Source: Sinotaia quadrata
Lineage: Eukaryota; Mollusca; Gastropoda; Architaenioglossa; Viviparidae
Reading direction: 5' to 3'
DNA: 64,000 nucleotides
NCBI GenBank assembly: GCA_028829895.1
Contig: CM054177.1
Coordinates: 50,100,164 to 50,164,163 of the forward strand
In this document: piece by piece, positions 25,700 through 37,400 of the stretch
How positions within the stretch are numbered: the first letter of the stretch is position 1
How the letters are laid out: each line of letters opens with the position of its first letter
Notes under the pieces: model-generated
The model's input: the letters and a program-made list of their open reading frames with translations, nothing else
Database searches by the model: none
What the model was told of the DNA's origin: nothing
Position numbers and translations under genes: made by a program

Positions 25700-25850
25700 T
25701 ATTTTGTTTTTTCCTCTCATTCACTCACTGTTTTGTTTATTCCTCACATTCACTCACTGTTTTGTTTTTTCCTCACATTCACTCACTGTTTTGTTTTTTC
25801 CTCACACTCACTCACTGTTTTAATTTTTTTTCACATTCACTCATTGTTGT
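25700..25850. repeat. 29-bp pyrimidine-rich minisatellite, about 5 copies
   Basis: The unit is tttttcctcacattcactca plus ctgttttgt. The rest of the intron to 26329 is AT-rich with nothing recognised. Confidence 0.88.
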
Positions 25851-26329
25851 TTTCCCTAGTATCCGTTATCTCCTCTCAAAGTCTTTCTTTTTCTCCTTCC
25901 TGCAATCACTCGTTCGTTTTATTATTTTGACTTCTCTCTTTATTTCTCATTTGTTTTTCAGCCATTCTGTTTAATTTTTTTTCTTACTCTTTAGTGTTTC
26001 CCCTTTGTTCATAGATGTACAGTGCCTATGACACAATAATAACAATTCATCGTTGTTTAAGTTAACCTCAATCGTAAATGTTTGTAGCTGTCAATAGTAC
26101 AAGTTTTCAAGCGATATAATACTCTATGAGCTGACAGCTGAAATACAAATTCTGTACCTGTGACTTTCACACATTTTAAGATTGGAATAGTTCACTGAAC
26201 TTGCATATGGTTAAAAGAGAAATAAACTATTTAATTGGCTTATTGTTTTTATAACTACATCTATCATATCTCAAAGTGATTGCGAGTTTTTAAACTCTAT
26301 CCTATAGTTACATTATTTTTCTTGAATAG

Positions 26330-26458
26330 ATTTATTTTGCGTCCCCGACTTTGGACCAGATCAGAGGAGTGCTTAACCACACCCACCCCCGTGAGCACGT
26401 GCACAACGTCATGATGGCAACGATGTATCTTCTGGGAGAGAACGAAACAGATCTCATG
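26330..26458 (+). CDS. Gene 2 exon: dynein-stalk-like region, part 1
   Basis: The exon is 129 bp (43 codons, phase 0 to 0), with acceptor cttgaatag and donor CATG|gtaaca. The peptide TLDQIRGVLNHTHPREHVHN continues VMMATMYLLGENETDLM. This resembles the end of the dynein heavy-chain stalk coiled coil and first helix of its microtubule-binding domain (IxxLxxPPxxVxxVMxAVxxLLGE). It is matched by gene 3's 36656-36778. A 40-bp direct duplication starts right after the donor (26459-26540). Confidence 0.78.
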
Positions 26459-27112
26459 GTAACATATACTAGTATAGAGGGATTGGATTTATTTTATGTT
26501 AACATATACTAGTATAGAGGGATTGAATTTATTTTATGTTACCAGGTCTTTTTCGCCTTTGACACCAACCACTTTCAGCATTCTTCTTGACATGTTTTCG
26601 CACATTGTCTACACGACGGAAAAAATATTAGCACCTGAAATAACACTCAAGATATTTAACAACTTTTGAAAGAACTAAGAACATTCATTAACTTCTTACC
26701 TCCATATGACAAAATCACAATTCATAGTGAACTCCACTAGGGGAAAGTGCATCACATACATTTTATTTGGAATTAGTTAATATTATTATAGTACTCATAA
26801 CTGAGACAGAAGTGTAATAATTGTTTACTATGAAATAAAAATATTATAAAAGTACAAAATACAATTATACAGATTCTGATTTATTAGAAACGTTATGATA
26901 AAATATAACAGTATATAAATTAAGAAGTTCCTATGAACAATTGAAAATTACAATTGTGTACAAACTGCATATAATGAAATAACGATATTGCGCAACAAAT
27001 CTCTCTCTCTCTCTCTCTCTGCGTCCGTTTGAGAGAGAGAGACCGAAAATGTGTATTATATATGTATACAGTGCTCATTACTTCTAACTTTCTGTTGTTG
27101 AGTGACTTTCAG

Positions 27113-27292
27113 GAATGGAAACGAATAAAGAAAATCCTTGGCAGCCCTGATGGTGTTATTGACCGTTTTATCGACTTTGACTATGCAAAGGTTGGAGAGT
27201 TGCGTGCACAGAGAGCTTCACAAATTCTCGCAAGATTTAGCTTGAAAGACACAAGAGTGATCTGCCCCTATGCCGCCTTTTTCTACAATTGG
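27113..27292 (+). CDS. Gene 2 exon: dynein-stalk-like region, part 2
   Basis: The exon is 180 bp (60 codons, phase 0 to 0), with acceptor actttcag and donor TGG|gtgaca. The peptide begins EWKRIKKILGSPDGVIDRFI, includes RAQRASQILARFSL, and ends YAAFFYNW. In dynein heavy chains the matching stretch runs (D/E)W-x-x-(I/A)-(K/R)-x-x-(I/L)..F...L..(F/Y), then xSxAxxxxxxW at the last helices. Gene 3 has an exon of exactly the same length at 35901-36080. Confidence 0.8.
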
Positions 27293-29169
27293 GTGACAGA
27301 TATTAATTTACTACTATTTCTACACATATATAGTTTAGAAAGAAATATGAAGGTAGATAGGTATACAGACAGATAGACAAGGGAATACTTTGACATATTA
27401 CCAGAGTGCCCTTCTCATAATTTAATTTATTTTTTTCATGTAAGGAGGAAGCCACTATTGCCTCATATAAAAATGCTTGTGTCGTTCGTTCCTTTTTCTC
27501 CAAAGTGCCACTATATAAGATGCTGTGTCCTACACTTATTACATCAGCAGTTACATAACTTGTCTAAGCCACTGTAGAACCAGTTGTAATAGTTATTATG
27601 ATATTTAACCCTAATCTAGTGAATAAATGACCAACTAGACAGATTAGCACGATAAGACTCACCATAATATAAAAGACCACTATTTGACATCAAAACAGGT
27701 AAGCACAAATTAAACTTGGTTCTAGTAACGAGCTATAACTATTCTATAGACAGAAATCCTGCCTCATATCTGTGCTGAGGAAATTCACCATTCGTTGCCA
27801 CAACACTATGCAACAACTCAATGCTACAATGCTTCACAGTAACATGATGTTGCAAAGCTAGAAGAAAGTATTTTTCTCAATGCTTCATAGTAACTTGATG
27901 TTGCAATGTTTCACAGTAACTTGATTTGATGCTAGGCAAAAGTATACGTCTCAATGCTTCACAGTAACTTGATGCTAGGCAAAAATATCTGTTTCAATGC
28001 TACTCAGTAACTTGATGTTGTAATGCTTCACAGTAATATCAGGCTACTATACGTGTATATAAACAAGCACTATTAAATGTAATGCACCTAAGGCAGTTTT
28101 AACTAGAACGATTTATAATATATATTGCAATTTTCTGCTGTGGATAACTGACAATAAGGTTATTAGTATTATATTTTGTTAACTCTGGGAGAAACAATAC
28201 TGTTGTCTGGATAGTCAATTGCATTTGACTAACAATTTACAGGTGCATGTTTGGTACATTCCTTCATGTGGCTGAGCTGCACTTTGATTGTTTAGTTTAG
28301 TGAGTTGTCTGGAACATTCGGTTGTGTTCCCACCCTGGGGATAAGGGTTAGCCTTTCTTGAAGGTAGGTTTACATGTAGTCTATTTCTAGAGGAAGGGTG
28401 GGTATGGGTTACAGAAACCATGATATGACAACAGTACAAATTGAAAAAAAATGTATGGAGTGAATTATGTGGCTTTAAGTTAGTAATATAATATTAGATA
28501 ATTTCACAAAGCTTATTTTTCGTAGAATTAAACAAAAAACAGCACACACTCCATGCCAGACATTTCTCCATGGTCATCCCCATACCTTTGCAATCAGTGT
28601 AAAGGTACACAGAGTAACATAGAACTTATAGGTACACAGAGTAATATAGAACTTATAGTTTACAGAATAATTTACAGAAAAGATGGATTGCTTTGACAGC
28701 ATATCATGACACCATAAGTACCTAGAGAATTAAACAAGTCAAAGCTCTGCATTTCAAGGATAAATCCAGTAAGCACCACCACACTGAGTAGATCACTTGT
28801 ATCAGATTAATTTTTAACTGTCCAAATTTAAATTGGAGATTCACAGTGACCATTAATGTCCACTTAATTTGAAGATTCCTTTTGTTTCAATTCATCTGTC
28901 ATTATGTAACGCGGAGATTACAAATGCAGTACATTTCTTAATTCGTTACATCATCTAGGCTGCAAAGAGCTCTCATGACAGAATACTTATTGCTTTAGAC
29001 AATGTACGTTTGCTCTTTGTTAGGACATAACTAGAAATACACTTTTCATCATTTATTCAAAAACAATTTTATATTTGTACACCAACAAAAAATTCCCCGC
29101 CATCATATTTTTTCATTTTGTGTTCTAATCATAGTGAAATAATATCTCTTTCTTTCTTTCAAGTCCTCC

Positions 29170-29210
<41 letters not shown>

Positions 29211-29216
29211 TCTCTC

Positions 29217-29247
<31 letters not shown>

Positions 29248-29350
29248 CATATACCCCGCCCCATCTTCCAATATATACATTTATAATTTTATAACACCCA
29301 CCTGTTAATTTAACATTTTATTTATATGTTTTTCTTTTCTATTCTACTAG
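27293..29350. other. Last intron of gene 2
   Basis: Besides the 230-bp repeat it holds an irregular repeat of caatgcttcacagtaacttg (27820-28040) and a (CT)n array at 29171-29250 about 100 bp before the last exon. Nothing else was recognised. Confidence 0.7.
28215..28440 (+). repeat. 230-bp interspersed repeat, copy 2
   Basis: This aligns with 10485-10710: shared stretches include tttagtgagttgtctggaac, ggataagggt, and gaaggtaggtttaca followed by tagtctattt. Similarity is about 80-85% by eye. No coding potential or class was recognised. Confidence 0.75.
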
Positions 29351-29434
29351 TGCCTGACTGCTCTAAGCGTAAAGATGCCAGAAGTAAATATGCGCCATAC
29401 TGACTTGTCCACAACTGCAAGCACTAATACTTAA
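29351..29434 (+). CDS. Gene 2 last exon: end of dynein-stalk-like region
   Basis: The exon is 84 bp (27 codons plus TAA), with acceptor attctactag and phase 0. The peptide CLTALSVKMPEVNMRHTDLS continues to TTASTNT. It follows the Trp that closes the previous exon, giving W-x-x-(A/S)-(L/M), where dynein heavy chains have the return helix of the stalk. The chain ends here, so the second stalk coiled coil and the motor are absent. Confidence 0.75.
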   Translation, partial: CLTALSVKMPEVNMRHTDLSTTASTNT

Positions 29435-29626
29435 TCAAGAAGGGAGATAAAGAGGTTCAACCAATAAGAGTGATTGTAGCATGGGTGGAAAAGACATTGA
29501 AATATTATTTGCAAAGGGGAGCTCACCTCAACGCACTTCCGAATCACTACAAGATACATCAACACGAATAATAATAATAATAAAAAAACTAAAATCCAAT
29601 TTTGTTTACAAATATTATATTGTTGT

Positions 29627-29632
29627 AATAAA
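29627..29632 (+). terminator. Candidate poly(A) signal of gene 2
   Basis: AATAAA lies 193 bp after the stop codon. In AT-rich DNA this motif is common by chance. Confidence 0.35.
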
Positions 29633-29755
29633 ATATCCTAAAATTGATACAAGTAAGTAAGTGTAAACTATTAAGTTAGCATAAAGACGTACATTGGACT
29701 TAAATTGAGCAACAATGTCATTTCACAGGCAACGTACTTAATTCGGTAAACAGTG

Positions 29756-29812
29756 TATGTGTGTATGTGTGTGTGTGTGTGTGTGTGTGCGTGCGTGCGT
29801 GCGCGCGTACAC
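29756..29812. repeat. (GT)n microsatellite
   Basis: A GT array grading into GTGC repeats, between the convergent genes 2 and 3. Confidence 0.95.
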
Positions 29813-30117
29813 ATTCAAATTCCATCATTTTAATTACGATAATGAATTTATATTATTTTATTAATATTTTATTAATATTCTTATTTTCTAATGTTATATT
29901 CTGAGTTAGTTCTTAGTATTTAGATATAATTCTTGTTTACGTGCATGGACTTAGCAAGCGGCTGATGACAACAAGCGTTAATTCTTTCGTTATAACTTTT
30001 ATTTGAACTTTGTTTGAAGGCTGTGTGCGACTGTCTGTGAGTGTGCTTTGAAGTAACTGCTAAGACCTATTCAGTTTGAGGCTTCATTACTCTTTGTTTA
30101 CTCGTTTGTTGATTGGG

Positions 30118-30750
30118 AAAAATTCATTACATGCTCTCTGTAGGGAATATGTGTTAATTAAATGTATATTTTATTTGGGGAGATTCATTACATGCTTTCT
30201 GTAGGGAATATGTGTTAATCAAATGTATATTTTATTTGGGGAGATTCATTACATGCTTTCTGTAGGGAATATGTGTTAATCAAATGTATATTTTATTTGG
30301 GGAGATTCATTACATGCTTTCTGTAGGGAATATGTGTTAATCAAATGTATATTTTATTTGTAACGAGCATTATATGCAAGAATGTTGAAAGAGTGAATTA
30401 AGTATCATTGTGTCATTTTATCATATGCTAATTCTTGTTTTATAAGCGCTTCTTGTTTTATAAGCGTTCATTTCCCTTGCCAATAAGCCTAATAGGTGTG
30501 GCCAGATTTATATTTAGACAATGACAAATATATGCACTCTCAATGATTCCAGACCTTTGACTTGAACGAATAGAATTGATTACTGTTTTATTTTGCAAAT
30601 AATGCTTTGCAACTATTTCTTATTCATTTTGTCCCACTAATTATTTTTTTATAGTATTAAATGAAATAGTTGAATTTGTATTTTCTTATTGTTTTTGTGA
30701 CTTAGACTTTGTGTTTGTAGTGTCCACGCGACGGTCCATGTGCTAAAATT
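30118..30750 (+). repeat. Duplicated block, copy 2 (four 61-bp units)
   Basis: This matches 1-493 but has four tandem 61-bp units instead of two. Both copies end at the same sequence, ccatgtgctaaaatt, after which they diverge. The sharp shared end suggests an inserted element or a segmental duplication. No open frame of note. Confidence 0.85.
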
Positions 30751-30752
30751 GG

Positions 30753-30880
30753 TTTGACAGGGCTGCATTATTGACCTCTTTATTACATGAGTCTTTTGAC
30801 AGGGCTGCTTTATTCACCTCTTTATTACATGAGTCTTTTGACAGGGCTGCTTTATTCACCTCTTTATTACATGAGCCTGT
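30753..30880. repeat. 42-bp minisatellite, 3 copies
   Basis: The unit is tttgacagggctgctttatt plus cacctctttattacatgagt. It directly follows the duplicated block. Confidence 0.88.
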
Positions 30881-32384
30881 AGTTCGAAGAGAACTGTGTG
30901 TTTTTCGGCATTATTTCTCTAATACCAGCAGGTTATGGCGGGACTACATAGAGATTTTGTGCGAATCCCTTGGTATTTGAAATGTGATCAGAGCAGACAA
31001 CCACATAGAAAACGCATACATTGAACAAGATCATCCGATGACTGGCTCTTGTCAATGAACTTTAACCTATAATAAATTTCACATCCATTGGACGTGCACT
31101 TCAAACAATGTTTTTAAATGAGAACTAAACAGATAAAATAAGATCCAAATCTCTCAAAGTTTCACACAGCTACCAAATATATCTTGAGAAATACAATAAA
31201 AGAATACCTTGAACTGCATTGTAGTCATTTGATTTAGGACAATTTACTTCCCCCCCTTCCATCTCACTTTTCAAATCTCTAATATGCAAGTATGAAAATA
31301 CTTAGTGATAGATCATATAGCCGGATCAGATTATAAATGTAAGATTTATTGAGCAATCATTCTTATTCTCTGTAACTAAGATTCATGTATTAATTCAATC
31401 ATAATATATATCGTTCAGTTTATCCTAGCATAGACATCAGCAGTCAAATTAATATATACGGGGAGCGTTTTAGAATTTTCATGTGCACTACTTAGCACAC
31501 CACGAAGAATATTAAAAAAGCTTTCATGAATTCTCTGGACCAAACTCAAGCCTCAATTTTCGCTTTATTGGCTCTCAGTCGGATTTCTCAGGAATCACCT
31601 TACAGCAACAGGTTTACTGATACGTTTGACGACAACGCTGGATTCATACACCAACGTGATCCAGTAGAGTACGGTAGTCATTCTAAAGTGAATCAAAAGC
31701 ATCAAAGAAAAAAGACATGCTCCTTTCTGCAAAACTCAAATTATGGGCAGCGCTAAGTTTCAGGCGTATTTCATCTCTAAACTCTTTACATACATTCTCA
31801 ACTTTCAAATCTTGCAACAATATTCGTTAGCCCGCAGGCAGCATAAGAAATATAATGTAATCAAATTAGTGAACCTAGAAATAATGGTTCGATTACATAA
31901 AACATTCTTCATTACATAAAACTATTTTTAAGTCCATCCTTTCCTTATATGTCAGCTAACGTACCATAAGCTAACGATTACCTTTATGACCAGACTCGAG
32001 TTTCATCAAAATCAAAGTGATTGGAAAATTTGACTTTCTCAACAAAATAACTTTCGGTCCATCCCCATTGGATGAATTTATTATGAACAAGTATGAGGCT
32101 ATTATTCAGAAAACGTCCACTGAAACCTAGCTAGAAATGTATTGAGTGTACTGTTGGGCTGTGTGACTTGATGAATTTATATTAGCTAATTTACTTGAAA
32201 GTGAAACTGAATATTAAATCATCTCACATTATCTCTCATTAGAAAATTAACAAAGAATCTTTACAATATCCTGAAATAAACGATTCATTCTTTAGCAGTT
32301 GAGTATGTTTTTATGACTAGACTGAAAGCTGTTCCTCTATTTCGTCCAGCTATGTTCTTCTTCAGTGTGCTCATTCATGCATGG
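30881..32384. other. Intergenic, nothing identified
   Basis: AT-rich DNA between genes 2 and 3. A 76-codon frame at 31526-31756 has ordinary composition but no recognised family or flanking splice context, so I do not call it a gene. Confidence 0.4.
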
Positions 32385-32875
32385 CACAACAAAACACACC
32401 ATGTCACAATACACCACTGCACAGCACAACAAACCATATCATATCACAATACACCACTGCACGGCACAACAAACCACACCACAATACACCACTGCACGGC
32501 ACAACAAACAATACCATATCACAAAACACCACTACACGGCACAACAAACAATACCATATCACAAAACACCACTGCACGGCACACAAACAATACAATATCA
32601 CAAAACACCCCTGCACGGCACAACAAACAAAACCATATCACAAAACACCACTGCACGGCACAACAAACAATACCATATCACAAAACACCACTGCACAGCA
32701 CAACAAACAATACCATAACACAAAACACCACTGCACAGCACAACAAACAATACCATATCACAAAACACCACTGCACGGCACAACAAACAATACCATATCA
32801 CAAAACACCACTGCACAGCACAACAAATACCATATCACAATACAACACTGCACAGCAAAGCAAACCAGGTCAACA
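32385..32875. repeat. 40-bp minisatellite, about 12 copies
   Basis: The unit is accactgcacggcacaacaa plus acaataccatatcacaaaac. Several frames on both strands remain open for 70-200 codons purely because of the repeat. The DNA from 32876 to 34143 is AT-rich intergenic with no other feature recognised. Confidence 0.93.
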
Positions 32876-34143
32876 ACAGATCTGAAACATAATTCATTAT
32901 TACTTTCTATTCACCATTACTTGAACATAATTACTAACACGCAGAGTCTGAAATATAATTTAATATCATTTTCTATTTACCATCACTGAAATATAATTAA
33001 TGACATAGAATATAATTCATTAGCACTTCCTATTTTCCATCACTGGAGCCTAATTACTGATATACAAAACTGAAATTAATCGCTCATTCATTTTGAAACA
33101 AAATAAAATAACTCAGCTAAATAACACTCACAAAACTAGCATAGTAATCGGTTATTCATGGATGTGAAATTAATTATGGCATGAAATCAGTAATAAATTT
33201 AGAGCAAAACACATGGCATTAAATCAGTAACGTATTTAGAGAAAATAATAATCAACTTTAATATCTCTAATTAATATAGGTAAATAAACTAAGAATACTA
33301 AGTCAGTATAATCTAAAATCTGTCACAATACAACTAGTGATTTGGACAAAAAGTATAATTCAAGCCTGGATTCACTTCACAATTTCAAGCAAATAACACA
33401 AAAAAATGTATGCAAGAATGTATGTGAATGTATGCAAGAATCTCGGGGCTGAACAGACCTCTGTAACTATCAGCAAACACTATAATACGGTATAGCTTGA
33501 AATACTTGTACTATACTATACAACAGCATGTTATTTACAGATCAGACAAGGTGAATGCAACATATTACTGTGAATTATAAAACTTGTCAACAGTGACTTT
33601 AGTATATAGCACTATCTCGCCAGATCTGTAATTTTCTGACCATTTGAACGCAAGTGTACCTGAATACAGTTGTAAAACTAGAATTATTGTGAAGAATATC
33701 ACGAAAACATACAAATATACAGAAGTTAAATTTAGGTATAAAGATCTCAAACCAGGCGTTAAAATCCGCGAAACGAATTTAGAAAATGTAATGAGTAAAT
33801 AAAATAATTTTATATAGAAATAGTTCATAATAGCATAAAATCAATTTTTCAATTTTGTATGTTCGGTATTTAAAAGAAAATAATTAATTGAAATTTATGT
33901 TCACTCACAGACTAAGTACCAATCAAGAATCAGCCAATCCTCTTTAGGATAATTTATGTCCATATAACATCCATCATTTTGCTTATTATTGTATGACATA
34001 AATTATTTGTTGTTTACTTAGAAAACTAATTTACATATTTAAAAAAAAATGTTGGTATGTTTTAACCATGTTACAGTTATTTAATCAAAATCTTTGATCA
34101 ATACTTGTCTTGATGTATTTTTTCTATTCCATCAATCGTTTCA

Positions 34144-34272
34144 TTATGTATATTCATCATCTGTGTCATCACTTGTTTCGTCATCTGTTATGTCATCCAC
34201 GAGTTCTTCCCCGATATCATCTGTAGCTGCGTCTACACTGTGCTGGATTTTCTGGTCAATCAAGCTTTTCAG
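34144..34272 (-). CDS. Gene 3 last exon: end of stalk-like region and acidic tail
   Basis: The exon is 129 bp (42 codons plus TAA at 34146-34144), with acceptor cattgcag and phase 0. It begins LKSLIDQKIQHSVDAATDD, following the Trp of the previous exon as in gene 2. It ends in DDITDDETSDDTDDEYT. The D/E-rich end with a penultimate Tyr recalls tubulin tails in composition. The family gives no precedent for this, so its role is unknown. A candidate poly(A) signal ATTAAA lies on the minus strand at 34085-34080. Confidence 0.78.
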   Translation of the reverse strand: MKSLIDQKIQHSVDAATDDIGEELVDDITDDETSDDTDDEYT

Positions 34273-34479
34273 CTGCAATGACATAAATAAAGTCAGCCAT
34301 CATTACCAAGATTAAGTGATCTGGTTTTAAGATGCAAGTCCTGAATTATGAAGGGTCGTTAAAAAATGCTGTCATTAAAACATTTCTGGAGTCGTCATGC
34401 AAGTCATGAGGTGCAACTTTGTCCAAGGTAAAGTACATTTCAGGAGGAAAGAAATATTTATTTTGAGGAACTACGCAGA

Positions 34480-34905
34480 CATCAACATGTTTGTCACCAA
34501 GAAATATTTATTATTACAAATTATCCAGACATCACCAAGAAATATTTATTATTACAAATTAACAAGACATCACCATGCTTGTCACCAAGAAATATTATTA
34601 TTACAAATTATCCAGACATCACCAAGAAATATTTATTATTACAAATTATCCAGACACCACCAAGAAATATTTATTATTACAAATTAACAAGACATCACCA
34701 TGCTTGTCACCAAGAAATATTTATTATTACAAATTATCCAGACATCACCAAGAAATATCTATTATTACAAATTAACAAGACATCGCCATGCTTGTCACCA
34801 AGAAATATTTATTATTAGAAATTATCCAGACATCACCATGTTTATCACCAAAAATAGTTATTATTGGAAATTATCCTGACATCTCATTGTTTATCACCAA
34901 GAAAA
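34480..34905. repeat. 38/50-bp compound minisatellite
   Basis: The unit aagaaatatttattattaca plus aattatccagacatcacc alternates with a longer form containing atgcttgtcacc. It lies in the last intron of gene 3. Confidence 0.88.
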
Positions 34906-35276
34906 AGCGAACCACTATACAGCTTTACTTAACTTCAGAAAATGTATTATCGGCATTTACATTTCATGGACAGCGAATAGCATTACCACTGTCATGTGGC
35001 AGCTGCCGATCACAGAAACACAGTAAATGTTTATAGTTTGGATCTGTACGTAATCGAAAAGTGATATTTGGTCATTGCAATGATATCAATCGCTGTTTAA
35101 AGAAGATGTATGCTAACTAAACAGTAATGATGTAAGATAGGTTACCTCTTAGATGATAGTAGGTATCACATATATATTATCTACCCGACAACGTGTGCCT
35201 TCTGACCATGATATTAGACATCTCAGTTTTAATGTTTATAATCTTATAATACTAATAATACAAGTCATCTAATATA

Positions 35277-35311
<35 letters not shown>

Positions 35312-35900
35312 GTTAATGCTATTTTGTGTATGCACCATTTAAATAATTTTCCGCTGAGCGAGTTGCAATGTCTTCATTTATGTATTATTATGCCGCGTTC
35401 ACACCATAAAGGGGATAGAGTGAAGATGTGTGGGTATAAAGGTGAAAGTTGGCCTTTGATATTCATACTCTTCTCCGGTGACAGTCGACAAATAGGTCAT
35501 CAATTATCGTATTTGTACACTATCACGAGTGTGTCCACCACACTAAGTAGCGATCATTCATGAACTTGGGGAATAGTCACCGATCTTGTTAGCTATTTAT
35601 TTATTCAAGCTTCCGAAAAGCACTGCTTTCTGTAATATGAATCAATTATAATACATTTCAGAAATGATTATTTTTAATTTTTGACGTTGATAAATTAATT
35701 GATTTCCTAAAAGCTTCTAAATTTGTTACGTCCTGCTCTAAATTGTGTATGTGTGTGTACGCGAATATGTATGTATGAGCGCACGCTCAAGTAATTGTGG
35801 TGTGTATATACAGTGTAGAGTTAATGAATGTACTGTGCTCTTTTACAAAATTTAATTATGAAACAACACACGCATTCTTTCGTAATTTTACAACACTGAC
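34906..35900. other. Remainder of gene 3's last intron
   Basis: It holds a (GT)n array at 35279-35309. The region 35340-35570 is less AT-rich than its surroundings, but no homology was recognised in it. Confidence 0.5.
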
Positions 35901-36080
35901 CCAGTTATACAAAGCAGCTGCTGATGGGCTGACTGAGAAAATGTCTTGGAGACTGCAAGTGCCCATAAGTTTCGAAGCTTTATGCATGTATCTAGTTTGT
36001 ATCTCTTCAGCTTTGCTGTTTTTGATGCGTTCAATTAAACTGCCCCTTTCACGCAGTAATGTTTGGACTTGTCTCCATTC
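35901..36080 (-). CDS. Gene 3 exon: dynein-stalk-like region, part 2
   Basis: The exon is 180 bp, the same length as its gene 2 counterpart, with acceptor gttttgacag, donor TGG|gtcagt, and phase 0 to 0. It begins EWRQVQTLLRERGSLIERI, includes AEEIQTRYMHKASKLMGT, and ends SPSAAALYNW. From knowledge of cytoplasmic dynein, its microtubule-binding domain has DW-x-Q-I-x-x-I-x-x, a following N-F-S-A-E-E-I-like helix, and a late S-x-A-x(4)-W helix. These line up in order here, making this the best match to dynein in the window. Confidence 0.82.
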
Positions 36081-36289
36081 CTGTCAAAACGTATTTTAAA
36101 AAAATTCTTACATATAGAACTATAACAGATGATGTAAATAAATCAAAATTACGCTTTTCAGTTTATCTTAAAATTTATTAATGTAAGAACTATTTCACTT
36201 GTTATTAGCTCATAGCAGTTTTAACATTTAATCAATTTAAACACATATAGAGATTTAATACAATACATTTTGGTTAAGACGACACATAA

Positions 36290-36600
36290 AAACTGCAAGC
36301 TGCATTGACGTCAGGGACATGAATAAAACACCTTACAAATAAATACTGAAGGCTGCATTGACTTCAAGAACGTGAATAAAACACCATACAAATAAATACT
36401 GAAGGATGCATTGACTTCAAGAACGTGAATAAAACACCATACAAATAAATACTGAAGGATGCATTGACTTCAAGAACGTGAATAAAACACCATACAAATA
36501 AATACTGAAGGATGCATTGACTTCAAGAACGTGAATAAAACAAACACCATACAAATAAATACTGAAGGATGCATTGACTTCAAGAACGTGAATAAACACC
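36290..36600. repeat. 53-bp minisatellite, about 6 copies
   Basis: The unit is ggatgcattgacttcaagaa, cgtgaataaaacaccataca, aataaatactgaa. It lies in a gene 3 intron 55 bp from the next exon. Confidence 0.92.
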
Positions 36601-36655
36601 AGTCAACATAAGATAAAATAGTTAGGGTAGAAAAAAGATATTTTCATTCACTTAC

Positions 36656-36778
36656 ACTCAGATGTTTTTCCTTCTCCCCAAGGATGAGAAAAGTTGCCTT
36701 CATAATGTTTTCTACGAGTTCATGGGGACGAACAAGACTCCGTATTTCCTCAACAATTTTGACACTCGGTTCATCAAC
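36656..36778 (-). CDS. Gene 3 exon: dynein-stalk-like region, part 1
   Basis: The exon is 123 bp (41 codons, phase 0 to 0), with acceptor tttacttaag and donor GAGT|gtaagt. The peptide VKIVEEIRSLVRPHELVENI continues MKATFLILGEKEKHLS. It aligns with gene 2's TLDQIRGVLN...HVHNVMMATMYLLGE, and with the stalk-to-MTBD junction of dynein heavy chains (KPP...V...LLGE). Confidence 0.8.
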
Positions 36779-36794
36779 CTTAAGTAAAACATAT

Positions 36795-36972
36795 TATGCA
36801 AAATGACATTCCCATCTCGCTTGAATATTTATCTAAAACTGAAGTCATTACATAAATGCAAACTGACATTCCCATCTCACTTGCATATTTATCTAAAACT
36901 GACATCATTACATATATGCAAATTGACATTCCCATCTCGCTTGCATATTTATTTAAAACTAACCTCATTACA
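36795..36972. repeat. 60-bp minisatellite, 3 copies
   Basis: The unit is actgacattcccatctcgct, tgcatatttatctaaaactg, acatcattacatatatgcaa. It starts about 17 bp upstream (minus strand) of the stalk exon acceptor. Confidence 0.9.
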
Positions 36973-37064
36973 TATTTGCAAATTGTGTTTTTGTGCCAGA
37001 AGTGATATATGTTTTAACAGTTTTCTCCCCTGTCAAGTACTCTTCTTAAATGTTTTGCTGTAGA

Positions 37065-37400
37065 GTAGTGACCATTCTTAAATACTCATCTTAAATGTTT
37101 TGCTGTAGAGTAGTGACCATTCTTAAATACTCATCTTAAATGTTTTGATGCAGAGTGGTCACTATTCTTAAATACCCATCTGAAATGTTGTGATGTAGAG
37201 TGGTCACTATTCTTAAATACCTATCTTAAATGTTTTAATGTAGAGTGGTCACTATTCTCAAATACCCACATTAAATGTTATGATGTGGAGTGGTCACTAT
37301 TCTCAAATACCTATCTTAAATGTTTTCCTATAGAGTGGTCACTATTCTCAAATACCCATCTTAAATGTTTGATGTAGAGTGGTCACTATTCTCAATATAC
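37065..37400. repeat. 45-bp minisatellite, about 7 copies
   Basis: The unit contains tagagtggtcactattctca and aatacccatcttaaatgttt. Confidence 0.9.

Noticed and set aside
31526..31756. 76-codon open frame between genes 2 and 3
   Set aside because: No homology, splice signals or codon pattern beyond chance expectation in AT-rich DNA.
32313..32989. Overlapping open frames of 117-202 codons (HNKQYHITKHHCTAQ repeats)
   Set aside because: They come from a 40-bp minisatellite and are open in several frames on both strands, with no splice context.
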